Positions 1-10,530 of a stretch of 40,268 nucleotides of DNA are shown here, piece by piece. Positions within the stretch are counted from its first letter, which is position 1; the number at the start of each line of letters is the position of its first letter. Under the pieces are notes generated by a model. That model did no database searches, was not told where the DNA came from, and saw only the letters and a list, made by a program, of their open reading frames with translations. Source of the DNA: Nemertoderma westbladi. Taxonomy: Eukaryota > Xenacoelomorpha > Nemertodermatida > Nemertodermatidae. The DNA is taken from assembly GCA_032718475.1 (NCBI GenBank), contig JAUCBJ010000309.1, positions 1 through 40,268 of the forward strand, written 5' to 3'. The position numbers were made by a program, and so were the translations under genes.

Positions 1-1730
1 ATAACTTCGCTATCGGCATCTTTAAACTTTTTGTCTTCTAGGTTAAGCACAAAATCCTGGAAGTTATCCATAATTGATTCCTCATCACGCTTACGTCGCG
101 AAATATCAGAGTAATTTGGTTCCACTATCGAAAGAATATAATTAGCGTCAATATCAGTGTAGCTACCATCATGAGGTATTACAAACAGGCATCTACATAA
201 CTCTATGTTTGTTTGAATAATAGACTTGAATCCGTACAAATCTAAACCTTTGACAAATTCTTCTAAGTACAGGCGCCTCCTCGATAATAAACTTATGGAT
301 ATTGTATCCTTTATCGCTATCAAGTTATTTTGGTTAATTATCCCAGTATACCCATGCTCTCTCACCAAATCGCCACAATCATCAGGAAAATCTTCAATAT
401 TTTTAAGAAGATCATTATCGATAGGGGATAATAATTTGGCTCTATCAAATGACTTTATGTTACAGTTGGCACTATCGAGTAGGTCATAACAAGAACCATG
501 CAGAAACTTGGGTGCGGGGCCACCTTGAACCAAACTCGTTGCAACAATTTCACCAGCAGCTTCAAAATTTCCATTCTGCACATTCAGCATAGAGTCCACC
601 GGCACTCCGTTCGGAAACAAATGTTTTCCCAATTCGGCAATAGTATGCGCTAAAAATTCTTTGGCAATGGCGCCGCTGTCAATACCATCTTCGCCAATCA
701 TCTTGACAGTCAAGCGTTGTTTTGCGGGGTTTTTTATTCTTTCACGTTTCCACAACTCTAATATCCGATAAACTGGAGACCCCCGCCGTAGCACTAAATA
801 GAATTGGCTAGAGTTATCAACTACAGTCGAGATAGAGGATAACAGTTGCGGTATGCTCTCATACAGGGGTATGTGTGCTGGCAAAGCGTTCTCCATTAAC
901 AAAAAATGTAATTGGTCATCCAGACTTGGACTATTATCAACTGTCTCTAGAACAAGATTGGAAATTTCATCACGACCCCTTAAATCGATTACCGGTATTT
1001 CAGGTATGTTGTTCGATTCATTAGATATTGGGGCAATCATTTCAATTTCATTAAATAGCGGCTCAAGATTCTCTTTCCCATCGTCTAAATCAGACAGGTC
1101 GAGTATTCTATTTTTACAACGTTTACGCGGTGGTGAACTATCACTGTCTGTATCACCATTAGAGGGCTGCTGGGACTTTGCTAAATCGTCATCGGTACAA
1201 AGATAAAGGACTATGCGCTTATACTGCTTGCCAATATTGTTCTTGAACGATTTCAAAATAAAGGGGGTTGATGTTCCTGGAATAATTTTCGATATTTCGC
1301 CATTGTCTAAGCACAGGCAATAAATCTTCCTTGAGTTAAAACAGTTTGGATTATAGACTTTCCACTTTTCTAATGCTTTACTAAGTATCTCTTCATATCC
1401 ATCCGATTCCGACACCCGCAAAGGTAGTCGTTTACCTCGTTTCGGTTTTAACTGTTCTGACATATCACACCACTCAAATAAACCAATTGTGATAACTACA
1501 TCGGAAGACGGCTTTGGCTTAGAAACAGTTTGTTTCCATTGCTTACCCTTTGCAGTCACATAATCATTTAATGACAGCACATGGGCTGGTCTTGGCGTAA
1601 CGTTTTCACCACTAATACTCGAAGGATTATTAATAGCTGTACTCGGGGAATCATAGTTCACGGGTGAACCACAGGATTTACAAAACATGTCTCCATCAAC
1701 AAGATACTTTCCGCATTTCGTACAAAACAT
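1..1730 (-). CDS. HECT-type E3 ubiquitin ligase-like protein with N-terminal zinc ribbon (3' end off window)
   Basis: An uninterrupted minus-strand frame of 576 codons runs from the ATG at 1730-1728 off the left edge, with no intron needed. Residues 3-20 form a compact zinc ribbon (CTKCG at 3-7, CKSCG at 17-21). A basic patch PPRKRCKNR lies near residue 200 and may be a nuclear localisation signal. From about residue 310 the sequence looks like the start of a HECT domain: LVLRRGSPVYRILELWKRER, then VKMIGEDGIDSGAIAKEF, which matches the family's conserved 'GEDGID.GG..REF' segment. HECT enzymes receive ubiquitin on a C-terminal cysteine; that lobe lies outside the window, so catalytic competence cannot be judged. 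A zinc ribbon plus HECT in one exon resembles the multicopy G2E3-like genes of invertebrates and fish, possibly dispersed by retroposition or transposons. The HECT call is from motif resemblance. The ORF itself is certain. Confidence 0.72.
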   Translation of the reverse strand, partial: MFCTKCGKYLVDGDMFCKSCGSPVNYDSPSTAINNPSSISGENVTPRPAHVLSLNDYVTAKGKQWKQTVSKPKPSSDVVITIGLFEWCDMSEQLKPKRGKRLPLRVSESDGYEEILSKALEKWKVYNPNCFNSRKIYCLCLDNGEISKIIPGTSTPFILKSFKNNIGKQYKRIVLYLCTDDDLAKSQQPSNGDTDSDSSPPRKRCKNRILDLSDLDDGKENLEPLFNEIEMIAPISNESNNIPEIPVIDLRGRDEISNLVLETVDNSPSLDDQLHFLLMENALPAHIPLYESIPQLLSSISTVVDNSSQFYLVLRRGSPVYRILELWKRERIKNPAKQRLTVKMIGEDGIDSGAIAKEFLAHTIAELGKHLFPNGVPVDSMLNVQNGNFEAAGEIVATSLVQGGPAPKFLHGSCYDLLDSANCNIKSFDRAKLLSPIDNDLLKNIEDFPDDCGDLVREHGYTGIINQNNLIAIKDTISISLLSRRRLYLEEFVKGLDLYGFKSIIQTNIELCRCLFVIPHDGSYTDIDANYILSIVEPNYSDISRRKRDEESIMDNFQDFVLNLEDKKFKDADSEV

Positions 1731-2380
1731 TTTCCTTCATTTACAAGGAAAGCAAGAATACAAGGAAGAACAGCTTAACATGTTAACAGTAACAGTCCTA
1801 TATCTAGGCCTAGGTACCATACCTAATCATTACCGAATTATGTCTAACCTAACTGTATTACAGTACTGCAGTATTAACCAAACAGACTTAATACCTACTA
1901 CTGTACTATAGTTACAGTAGGCTACTCCAGCACTCTGCTGCTCTGGTACGTACTAGAGCGCAGTCCGCTCCGTTACTACCTATTTTCTAATCCCTAATCA
2001 ATCTATCAATACAGGTTCCGGCATCCAACAGTTCAAGCAAGATGATAGGGCTGTAAGGGCCTAATCCAGTAATCTCTGAATCTAGTTCATAGTTAGCTCT
2101 GTCATCTGTATGTCTGTAGCTACATATAGTCATGGTACACTGGTACTGGTACATGTCAAGGTACATGTAGGCCTAGTCCTTAGATACTGGGATATTACCG
2201 AACCGGTACCGGTGAGTACATCAGTACTCTATACTGCAGTACGTAATGAGGTACCGGTATCGCAGTATCTACAGGGTTACAGCTTAATTAATGTAACTCC
2301 ACAACATGCAACTCTCTGACTTTTACAGCTTTCTGACTTCAACTTTCTGACTAATACTTTTTTATATTTTAATTTCTGCA
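1731..2380. other. Spacer rich in GTAC/CTAG palindromes
   Basis: No convincing gene. The stretch holds many short self-complementary words such as GGTACC, ACCGGT, GTACATG and AGGCCT. The same texture recurs at 34.8 kb and 35.6-35.9 kb. It should contain the promoter of the HECT-like gene, but I see no clear TATA or initiator motif. Confidence 0.4.
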
Positions 2381-2705
2381 CTGGCTTCTTTGTATTTTGC
2401 CCTGCTCTTTGTTTTCTGCCCTGGCTTCTTTGTATTTTGCCCTGCTCTTTGTTTTCTGCCCTGGCTTCTTTGTATTTTGCCCTGCTCTTTGTTTTCTGCC
2501 CTGGCTTCTTTGTATTTTGCCCTGCTCTTTGTTTTCTGCCCTGGCTTCTTTGTATTTTGCCCTGCTCTTTGTTTTCTGCCCTGGCTTCTTTGTATTTTGC
2601 CCTGCTCTTTGTTTTCTGCCCTGGCTTCTTTTTATTTTGCCCTGCTCTTTGTTTTCTGCCCTGGCTTCTTTTTATTTTGCCCTGCTCTTTTATTTCCTGC
2701 CCTGG
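2381..2705. repeat. 40-bp minisatellite, about 8 copies
   Basis: Near-identical 40-bp units (CTGGCTTCTTTGTATTTTGC followed by CCTGCTCTTTGTTTTCTGCC) are repeated about eight times, with decay at both ends. Because 40 is one more than a multiple of three, each copy shifts the reading frame and the same peptide cycle appears in all three frames. This keeps a 157-codon Lys/Gln/Arg-rich minus-strand ORF (2277-2750) open. I treat that ORF as a by-product of the repeat. Confidence 0.85.
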
Positions 2706-2727
2706 CAGTTGTGGGCCACCGTAGATG

Positions 2728-3630
2728 TTAATATATTGGGGCCCATACACCTATCCGCAATAACTCTCCCCTCCCCTGGATATATGTTATGTCCCTGCAT
2801 GCTATAGTCATACTGTTGTGCTGGTCCGGTATAGGCCTATCCACTTCTGGCCTACCTACCGGTATGTACTCCGCGACTTCCGGGTTTAATCCCGTCGTCC
2901 GCGCTGCCCTATCGCCTACATTATCTCTCCCAGCATGGCCTATAGTATGTGCAGTAAGGCCTACAGTATGTCCTGCAGTCTGTATGTGTCCCTCCGGACC
3001 GAAGTTTAGCCTTCTCGAATAATCCAAGAAGTCCTCCCCGCGGCTACCGTATCCTCGATCGGCAGCTATATCCTGTCGGGAAGTTTCTCTTCGATCCCCT
3101 CTACTATTCTCGTCCTCATACCGGTACGCCCTGTACCCCTCTCTCGGCGTATAGTACACCTCGCCAGGTCGCGTTTCTCCGGGACGACGGCAATCTCCCG
3201 GAGTTCGACCCCACCGACTCTCCAACTCCATCTCTACTACCGATGGCTCGCTATCCGTCCTCACTCTCCTGTCGCTCACAACGACACTTCTTCTACTCTC
3301 TTCGTCGTCTCGACGTCTCGTCGCTCGCCCTCTCGCGACGTCAACCTCTCTCTCTCTACCCGGTCGCACGCCGCTGGGGATATTCGTAACCCCCCTACCA
3401 TTCTCCGTCGCCGGGTGCTGCGGTTCACCTAGTCCGCCCCGCGCATTGTCCGCCGACGCCTGTGGGGCACTCTCTGCCCCCCCCCCCCCCCCCCCCCCTC
3501 TCGCCGCTAATCTCTTCTTGTGGGGCTCCTGTAGACCCCCCCACTCGCCACCTGTCACTTCACTATCTCTCACTTCGCTTCTACACCCCCTCTCTAGTAG
3601 ACGCACTAACTCTAGTGCGGCAGGGTCCAT
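2728..3630 (-). CDS. Unknown Arg/Glu/Gly-rich ORF, possibly a retroelement gag/ORF1 remnant
   Basis: An open minus-strand frame of 300 codons starts MDPAALELVRLLERG. Composition is strongly biased to Arg, Glu, Gly and Asp, with no recognisable domain, signal peptide or membrane segment. A run of Gly codons at about residues 45-51 comes from a 20-bp homopolymer (plus-strand C run 3478-3497), where length errors would shift the frame. The region is GC-rich compared with the flanking AT-rich DNA, which favours coding ancestry. It is followed on the same strand by the 40-bp repeat and preceded by an Asn-rich ORF in another frame; the two could be parts of one broken reading frame. Function unknown. 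The gag/ORF1 idea rests only on composition and on the retroelement neighbours. Confidence 0.3.
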   Translation of the reverse strand: MDPAALELVRLLERGCRSEVRDSEVTGGEWGGLQEPHKKRLAARGGGGGGGAESAPQASADNARGGLGEPQHPATENGRGVTNIPSGVRPGREREVDVARGRATRRRDDEESRRSVVVSDRRVRTDSEPSVVEMELESRWGRTPGDCRRPGETRPGEVYYTPREGYRAYRYEDENSRGDRRETSRQDIAADRGYGSRGEDFLDYSRRLNFGPEGHIQTAGHTVGLTAHTIGHAGRDNVGDRAARTTGLNPEVAEYIPVGRPEVDRPIPDQHNSMTIACRDITYIQGRGELLRIGVWAPIY

Positions 3631-4288
3631 TCACCCCCGCCTCTCCCTCTATCACTACGTGGCCTGGCAGGCTCCCATCGGGTTGACTCACCCTCGCTAC
3701 TCCCTGCGTATTAACTACGCAGCCTACCAGGCTCCCATCGGGGTCTCTCACCCCCGTTACTCCTTGCGTACTAGCTATGCGGCCTACCAGGCCCCCACTG
3801 GTCGGACCACCTGCATCTGCCGCGTTCATATTAATAGCACCAGTATCAATACTATTTTCTAAATTATTTAAATTATTAGAATTATTCTCTGAATTCGGAT
3901 TATTATTTAAATTATTTTGTATATTTTGGTTAGAGTTGGGGTTATTTTGTTCGTTTGAATTAAGATTATTATTTAGATTATTTTGCGTATTTTTTAAATT
4001 TAACTTATTTGAATTATTTTGTATATTCGGATCTAGATTATTATTTGAATTATTTCCTACATTTAAATTTGGACCGTTCGGATTTAAATTAATATTATCG
4101 GGCAAAATATTATTTCCTGCAATGAAAGTTTGATTAGGATTATCTACTACGGTACTATTAATATTAACGTCCTCTAATGTATTGTTATTACCCCCCCCCC
4201 CCCCCCCCCCCCCCCCGCCCGTACGGTTACACCAGTCTTGGGTCTGTCGTCCGGTACCTGTAAGTGGGGTATTAACAAACGTTTCCAT
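3581..4288 (-). other. Asn-rich low-complexity ORF with internal 60-bp repeats
   Basis: A 235-codon minus-strand frame starts METFVNTPLTG, passes a poly-Gly run encoded by the C homopolymer at about 4190-4216, and then consists mainly of Asn with Leu, Pro and Ser. Its 3' part contains a 60-bp tandem repeat (about 2.5 copies, 3655-3805) giving a repeated 'QPDGSL.G.VV' type peptide. The Asn codons come from an AT-rich simple sequence, so the frame may be open by chance. It overlaps the Arg-rich ORF by about 50 bp in a different frame. No known domain. Confidence 0.3.
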
Positions 4289-4340
4289 AACTTCTGGCTC
4301 CTCGTAAAAACTACCCGAGCCAGCCTCACTCTCTGATAGC

Positions 4341-5800
4341 CCCTACTACTACTACTAGGATCGGCATGCAGCATTGCAGCTGCATTTTTAAGAATGCTGT
4401 GCCGGCTTGTCAACAAAATTGCACCGCCACAACTCCCTATCACCCATGACATTTGCTAGATCATCCGCATCTTTAAGGCCAGTGTCCTTTAAGATGCGTC
4501 TCAAGAAAGTCATGGGCTGTCCACCATGCTTATTCACTCCATGAGGCTGCCAAAGTACAAGATTATGCACTGGCTGGTCCTCACGGCGAAAGCAATGTCC
4601 TGCAAAGCGGAGGCGATTTTGTTCTAGTGTCAAGCTTGGGGGAACCAATGAGACACCTCCAATGTTATATAGTGTCTGGTTGGAGATGTGTGCATTGTAC
4701 TTGACACAATGAACCCGGCGTAGCATTCTTGTGATGTGCCATCCAGAGATTTGGTGTCCTCTGCAGTTAGAGCCCAGCATGGACTCCCGTAGAGGAGTAC
4801 TGGAACTACTGCTGCTCTAAATAATCGGACCTTAAGTTTCCGATTAATTCTCGGTGACTTCCAAATCCTGGAAAGCCTATTCAAGGGCTGCCCATGCCTT
4901 TCCCTTACGTATTCGGATCCATGATCCCAGGTAACAGAAGTCGTCCACATGCTCAAGCATACCATCCTTTGAGCTTATGCTCATCCGATCAGAGACTTGC
5001 TGAGGACTTTCAAAGTTAACTGTCAGAATTTTGGTCTTTCTGGAGTTAATAAAAAGACCAACACTAGAAGCAGCATGTTCTAATGAGCTGAGGAGCCGTT
5101 GGGCTCCCTCTAATGATTCTGAGAGTACTCCTAAGTCATCAGCAAAGTCTAGATCAGTTAGGTACTTGGCAGGATTTCCTCGACTTCTGGAGCCAGTAGG
5201 TGGAGTTATCATCACCCCATCATCATTATGATGATCTAAGGACATGCGTAGAACATAGTCAACCACAATAATGAACAAGAATGGTGCAAGTGTGTCTCCT
5301 TGGAGGACGCCCCATAACACTTCAAATGGTTCTGTGTCACCGTCAACAGTAGACACAAATGTTGTCGAACCATCGTATACTGATCTGATTGCTGCAATAA
5401 TTTCATCAGGAATCCCATATAATGAAAGTATGCTGAACATACGTGAGCGAGAGACTGAATCAAAGGCCTTGAAGAAGTCAACAAAGATAACAGCCAGATG
5501 CCTGTCTTTCTTTTTTGATAATTCTTCAATTATCCTTCTAAGTGCCAAAATGGGCTCCATGGTCCCACGACCTTTACGGAACCCATTCTGATTTCCACGG
5601 AGCAGTCTCTCAATGGGATCCCTGATGCGATTTAATAGAATCCTATTGTATAGCTTTGCAGCAATCGAGATCAATGAGATTCCCCGAAAAGAACCATAGA
5701 GTGTTAGGTTGCCCTTCTTGGGAACTGGCACCAACTTATTTGTTTTCATTTCTTGTGGGACTCTTGTTGTACGGTACATGTCTAATATGATGGGATAGAG
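4341..5800 (-). mobile_element. Non-LTR retrotransposon, 5'-truncated and frameshifted (reverse transcriptase)
   Basis: The minus strand encodes the reverse transcriptase and C-terminus of a LINE ORF2. The frame at 5779-4877 carries RT motifs in order: LVPVPKKGNL, FRGISLI, NGFRKGRGT, VIFVDFFKAFDSV, GVLQGDTLAPFLF and the catalytic DFADDLGVL. Coding then moves to a second frame (about 4965-4735: [18 protein letters not shown]) and a third (about 4740-4388: [12 protein letters not shown]). That implies at least two frameshifts, so the copy is dead. The second shift is a single missing base near 4735: a second copy at 23.04-23.44 kb has the extra base and stays in frame. No endonuclease domain is present, so the 5' end is truncated near 5800. 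The 3' end appears to be a short TAG-trinucleotide tail at about 4341-4356. The clade (RTE/CR1-like) is uncertain. Confidence 0.85.
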
Positions 5801-5909
5801 TCAAAGCTTGGCTTTGACTTAGCCATTGACTCCAACACTGTAATACCTGTTATTATATAGAATAGTACTCCTGTATACGGAAACGTTTTTCACCAGTATT
5901 AATTTTAAT

Positions 5910-8570
5910 AATTTAAACTATTATTCTTTTATAGAACCAGCCCGTAAGCCAGAAAAAGGCCGACCTATTGGCGGCCTAATAATTTTATGTAAACCCCACA
6001 CTAACCCATTACTCATTGCCAGAGATGAATATTTTATTGTTGTTAAAACTGATATATCATTCTTCATTGTTCTGTACTTTCCGCCCGAAAAATCCCTGGC
6101 TGATATTGCACTGACAATAAATAGTGCTTTATCCCATACTGATTGTCAATCAATGATTGTTGTTGGTGGTGATTTTAATTGCAGGCTAGATAGTGGCTCA
6201 CGAGGTCTCGAACTAAATGATATTTTCTGTAATTTAAATTTCCTATGTCTCAATTCGGAGAAATGCCACACCTATATCTCCCCACAGGGTAGCAGCACCA
6301 TTGACTTGCTATTTATAAGATATCCCGGTACCGTCCCCCCACTGCCACCAGTCCCACATATCACACTGAACCCAATCCGCAAACACCAAAAAATATCAAT
6401 AGATATAGAGGTTGCTGTCTCAATATATTGTAGACTCGAAACTCGCCCCCCTCCACTGAGTAGAAAGTTGAATGTACTGCAGCTAAGGAACGACAGTAGG
6501 CTACAACTAGCTACACAAAAATTAGAAACAGACTTTGACATAAACGGCGCCACTGAGCTACTGACTAGCACTATAACCGACGCAACTACCTCTGAAAACT
6601 CTAGAACTAATGGAAGGCGTTGGTATGACAACGAATGTAAACAAATGAAGCAACAACTTCAATCTGCCATGACCCGCCGTGAAAACTCTCCCGCAGACAC
6701 TGTGACATACTGGAACCTCCGCAGACAATACAAAAAACTTATTAAACAAAAACGGGAAGAGTTTGAAGAAGCATCACTTATTAAGCTCATCGAACGCACG
6801 GAAATTAAACCCTGGACCTTATTTGAAAAACCAAAACCTAGCATCGCCCCTATCAACCTTGAAACTTTGGAAAAACATTTCCAAAACCTGCTGGGTAACA
6901 AATGTAACCCACCGGACATCCCAGAAATACCATCACCGACTGCCGCAGAACTCAACGACGGAGCTTGGTACAATGATGACATAACTAGTGAGGAAGTACT
7001 AGCCAGTATAAACGATACCTGCAATAACAAAGCCTGTGGAACTGATAAAATCTACTACGAACACATTAAAGGTGCTCTTCCACTCATCCTAAACCTTATA
7101 ACTCTACTATTCAACGTATGTCTTAATATTGGGAGTATACCAACTACCTGGAAACTGAGTATCATAAAGGTGTTGTACAAGAATAAAGGTGCTATAACTG
7201 ACCCGGAGAACTACAGAGGGATCGCTCTTCTCTGCGCCTTTCTAAAGATCCTCACGTCAACAATTAACAAGAGAGTCAGAAGATTTACAGGCCACTTAGT
7301 ACCCCTAGAACAATTCGGTTTCCAAGTAGGAAAATCAACACGCCAAGCAATACACCTACTTCTCAACGATATTTCAACAGCTCTCCGCTCTGAAAATGCC
7401 AACGACCGCAGGCTATTTGTAGCTTTCATTGACTTTCGGAAAGCCTTCGACTTCGTTAACCGAGGAATACTACTGTCTAAGATCCACAGTTTTGGAATAA
7501 AGGGCAAATTATACAATCTAATCAGAGACATTCTAGAAAACAGCATCCGAATATATGACGGCCTACAACTATCCAATGCTATACAACAGCTTCGTGGAGT
7601 CCTTCAAGGAGACTGTTTCAGCCCGACCTGCTTCTTAATTTTCATCACCGACCTAGCCACTGTTCTCCGACAAATAGCCTCCTCTCTCAAATTCTTATTC
7701 TTCGCTGACGACCTTGCCATATATTCGAAAAACCCACTGGATATCCAACATGCCCTAGATGCATTACATAATTGGTGTAAAGCCAACAACATGGAAGTAA
7801 ACTTGAAGAAAACAAAAATAATCAAATTTAGAAATGGAGGTAGACTTGCTATGATGGATAAATTCACCTATGACGGAAATGTTGTAAACATAGTAAATGA
7901 ATATGAATATCTCGGAATTACTCTCCAACCGACACTCTGCTTCACTAAACATATTTTAGATAAAAAGAAAAAAGCGTATAGCGTCATCGGCTCCCTTTCG
8001 AAACTACACCTTCTTTCAATCGAGACTGGCCTCAAAATATACCGAATGAAAATACAGCCAATGGTAACATATAGTCTTGAAGAAATTGGCCCATATCTTT
8101 CGCTAACAAACCTCATTGACCTTGATAAAACAAAAACCTGCCATATCAAACATATGTTAAGACTACACACGTCAGCCTCCTCCACCCTCGCACTAAAACT
8201 GGTAGGTGAAAACAGCTTATGCGATGACATTCTTACCAAACACCCGAACATTTTTTCAACGACAGTAACCGCTCAATACAGAACCCATCGGAGAGACAGA
8301 GAATCAAATTTCGAAGCCAACTACCCCATCCCTGGCCCAGCTTTTACATCTACAACATGGAAACGGGCGGGACAGACATACAGACACACCATCACCAGAT
8401 TCACCTCCCACGGTTTTCACCACTTACTTTGCTCAAACAAGACTCCATTCCTATTATACTGACCCCTGACTGCTCCTGTACCTACTGTAAAAATCCATGC
8501 GAGGACCGATACCACGCACTATCATGCACAAAATGTCCCTCATTACACGACCTAGCGAAATAATAAACTC
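5910..8570 (+). mobile_element. Non-LTR retrotransposon: endonuclease (partial) + reverse transcriptase + C-terminal zinc motif
   Basis: One open plus-strand frame runs from about 5910 to the stop at 8460-8462. It begins inside an AP-type endonuclease (KGRPIGGLIIL; then VVGGDFNCRLD at about 6159-6190; STIDLLFI at about 6297-6320). It continues through a linker into the RT: IKVLYKNKG, NYRGIALL, QFGFQVGKST, FIDFRKAFDFVNR, GVLQGDCFSPTCFL and the catalytic FFADDLAIYS near 7699-7728. After the stop, a different frame (to 8563) supplies a Cys/His cluster, CSCTYCKNPCEDRYHALSC, typical of LINE ORF2 C-termini, so a frameshift lies at about 8400-8450. The first part of the endonuclease and any ORF1 are missing. 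The copy is therefore 5'-truncated and has a damaged C-terminus, but its RT core is intact. It is convergent with, and unlike, the neighbouring minus-strand element. A C homopolymer follows at 8594-8611. Confidence 0.88.
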
Positions 8571-9150
8571 TACTACCAGCTCCCTTTCAAACACCCCCCC
8601 CCCCCCCCCCCCTCCCTCCTTATTAGAACTACCCAACGCTTTACTTTATTACTTACAATATAATACCCAGTTAATTATAATTTTCTTAGGATGTGAACTA
8701 TATATCTTTCATAGTTAGGCCTATTTAATCTCCTAAATTAAATCTATTTATCTCTAATTTGAGGCGCCACTTATTATCCTGCTATGCAATTAAATTCTAC
8801 CATCCTTAATAATTATCTAATAGCATTGCCTTATTTATTACCATATTTAATAACTTGTGTGCATTTACTGGCTTAATTATAATAATTTTCATATAATATT
8901 TGACCTTAAACTATTAGTCTAATTATGATTTACTGTGCGCGTACAATGTACATACCTATTATCAATATTATAATATATATTTACCCCGACTGGGGGTGTA
9001 TCTTCATGTAAAAAAAAAATATAGAATAAGAACGTCAGTCCGTGCCCGTGGGAAAATGTAGATATAGTGACAACTCTATTAAATGGAGTCGTAAAAAACA
9101 AGTTAGTAACTACATTTATTACTTTAATGATATCAATTTAGACTAACTTA
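8571..9150. other. AT-rich spacer with a C homopolymer
   Basis: No gene seen. It begins with a C run (8594-8611), then AT-rich sequence with many short TAAT/ATTA words and a 10-bp A run near 9010. No 3' tail or target-site duplication could be assigned to the preceding LINE. Confidence 0.5.
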
Positions 9151-10530
9151 TTATACACTTGCTAATCTAAAACCACAAATCAATGATAGCCCCAGCTGCG
9201 CCAGTTCTAATCGGCGCTTCTGTTTGGCCTGATATTGCATAAGCCCCCTCAGCCAGGCGTGTATATCATCCTGCACACGCTTTCCCGTTCTCTCTCTCTC
9301 CCTATCCTCTCGCAAACTCTGCTCGGCCAGCTCCGCCTCTCTCGTCTCGCGCTCCTTACGCTCGCTCGCCCCTCTCGCCTCACGCTCTTTACGTTCACTC
9401 GCCACCTTACGCTCTTTACGTTCGCTCGCCTCTCTCGCCGCCTCACGCTCTTTATGTTCGTTCGCCTCTTTCGCCTCACGCTCTTTATGTTCGTTCGCCT
9501 CTCACTCCGCCTCACGCTCTTTACGCTCGTTCGCCTCTTTCGCCTATCTCGCCTCTCGCTCCTTTCCTTCCCTTGTTTCTATCTCCTCACACTCTCTAAA
9601 GTTTCTCGCGACCCTCTCAGCCCTCTCTTTATTCTCTCTCGCCAGCTCTCTCTCTCTTTCTAACAACGCAGTTCCCTCTTCCAACTGCCTCTCTAACTCT
9701 TTCTGGTCTAGCGCCACCATGTCTAATTGACACACCAGATCTATTTCTAACACCCTTCTTGCTTTTGCGGAGGATGTAGCGGACTTGTCGGTCGCGATGG
9801 ACTCCCGTCGCCTCTCTGTCCTACTAACTTTCTCCCGCTTTCTGGGGTTCTCGCTAACCGACGAGACCGAATCCTCGGGGTTAATCTCGGATTCGCCCTC
9901 GTGCGGGTCTGCCCAACCCACTAACTTAATTCCCCTAGCATCCACTAAATACGGCCCTATGTACACTATCTGGGGCTCCATTATCCCGGATCGCCACAGT
10001 TCAAATAGTTCGGCGGCGACCCCCCTCCATCTCTCACTGGCTAGTTCTCCCTGCCCGAAGCGAACTAGGTAGCTAAAGTGTTTATTCGACTCACCTAGTC
10101 GCTGGTTTAACCTTTTCTGGTCTACCTTTACTCCTTATCTAGCCTCCTTAAGCTGTTTCTTTGTCGCGTTGTAGGCTCGTCGGAGCCAGTCACTGGTTCC
10201 GACGTCCTCGTCGCCGACCTCTCCTCCTCCCCTCCTGGTTCGGCGTCGTACCGGCGGCCCCACCGTCGCCATTTCGATGGGCCGTCCGTCGCCCTCGGCC
10301 TGTGGCTGGCCGGCGACATCGGTATGTCGACCGCCGTCGTGTGTCGACTCGTCCTCTCGTCCTGGTAGACGGCCGCCCTCCGCTTGAGCTGCCGGATCGT
10401 CTCTTTCCGGCGTGTCCGGCGTTGCGGGTCGATACCGTCGCGTCGCGGCCTCACGGATCGTTTCGTTGGTATCGTCCGGGGTCCGCGGCGGTGTCATCTC
10501 TCCCTCTAGATTTCGGGGCTCCGCGCTCAT
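9151..10530 (-). pseudogene. Stop-interrupted coiled-coil ORF, gag-like, probably a retroelement or host pseudogene
   Basis: One minus-strand frame of 459 codons starts MSAEPRNLEGEMTPPRTPDD and ends LGLSLICGFRLASV. It is broken by only three in-frame stops: TAA at 10137-10135, TAG at 9546-9544 and TGA near 9510. The N-terminal third is Pro/Arg/Asp-rich and looks disordered. The middle contains a globular-looking piece (SYLVRFGQGELASERWRGVA; IVYIGPYLVDARGIKLVGWA). The C-terminal third is a long Glu/Arg/Ala coiled coil with repeated 'ASERKERE' units. Coding composition continues across each stop, which suggests recent inactivation, readthrough or sequence error. No protease, RT or integrase follows on this strand. 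The family is not recognised; a gag-like capsid precursor is a guess based on layout and composition. Confidence 0.45.

Noticed and set aside
226-1206. Plus-strand ORFs at 226-489 and 853-1206
   Set aside because: They are antisense shadows of the long minus-strand HECT-like frame.
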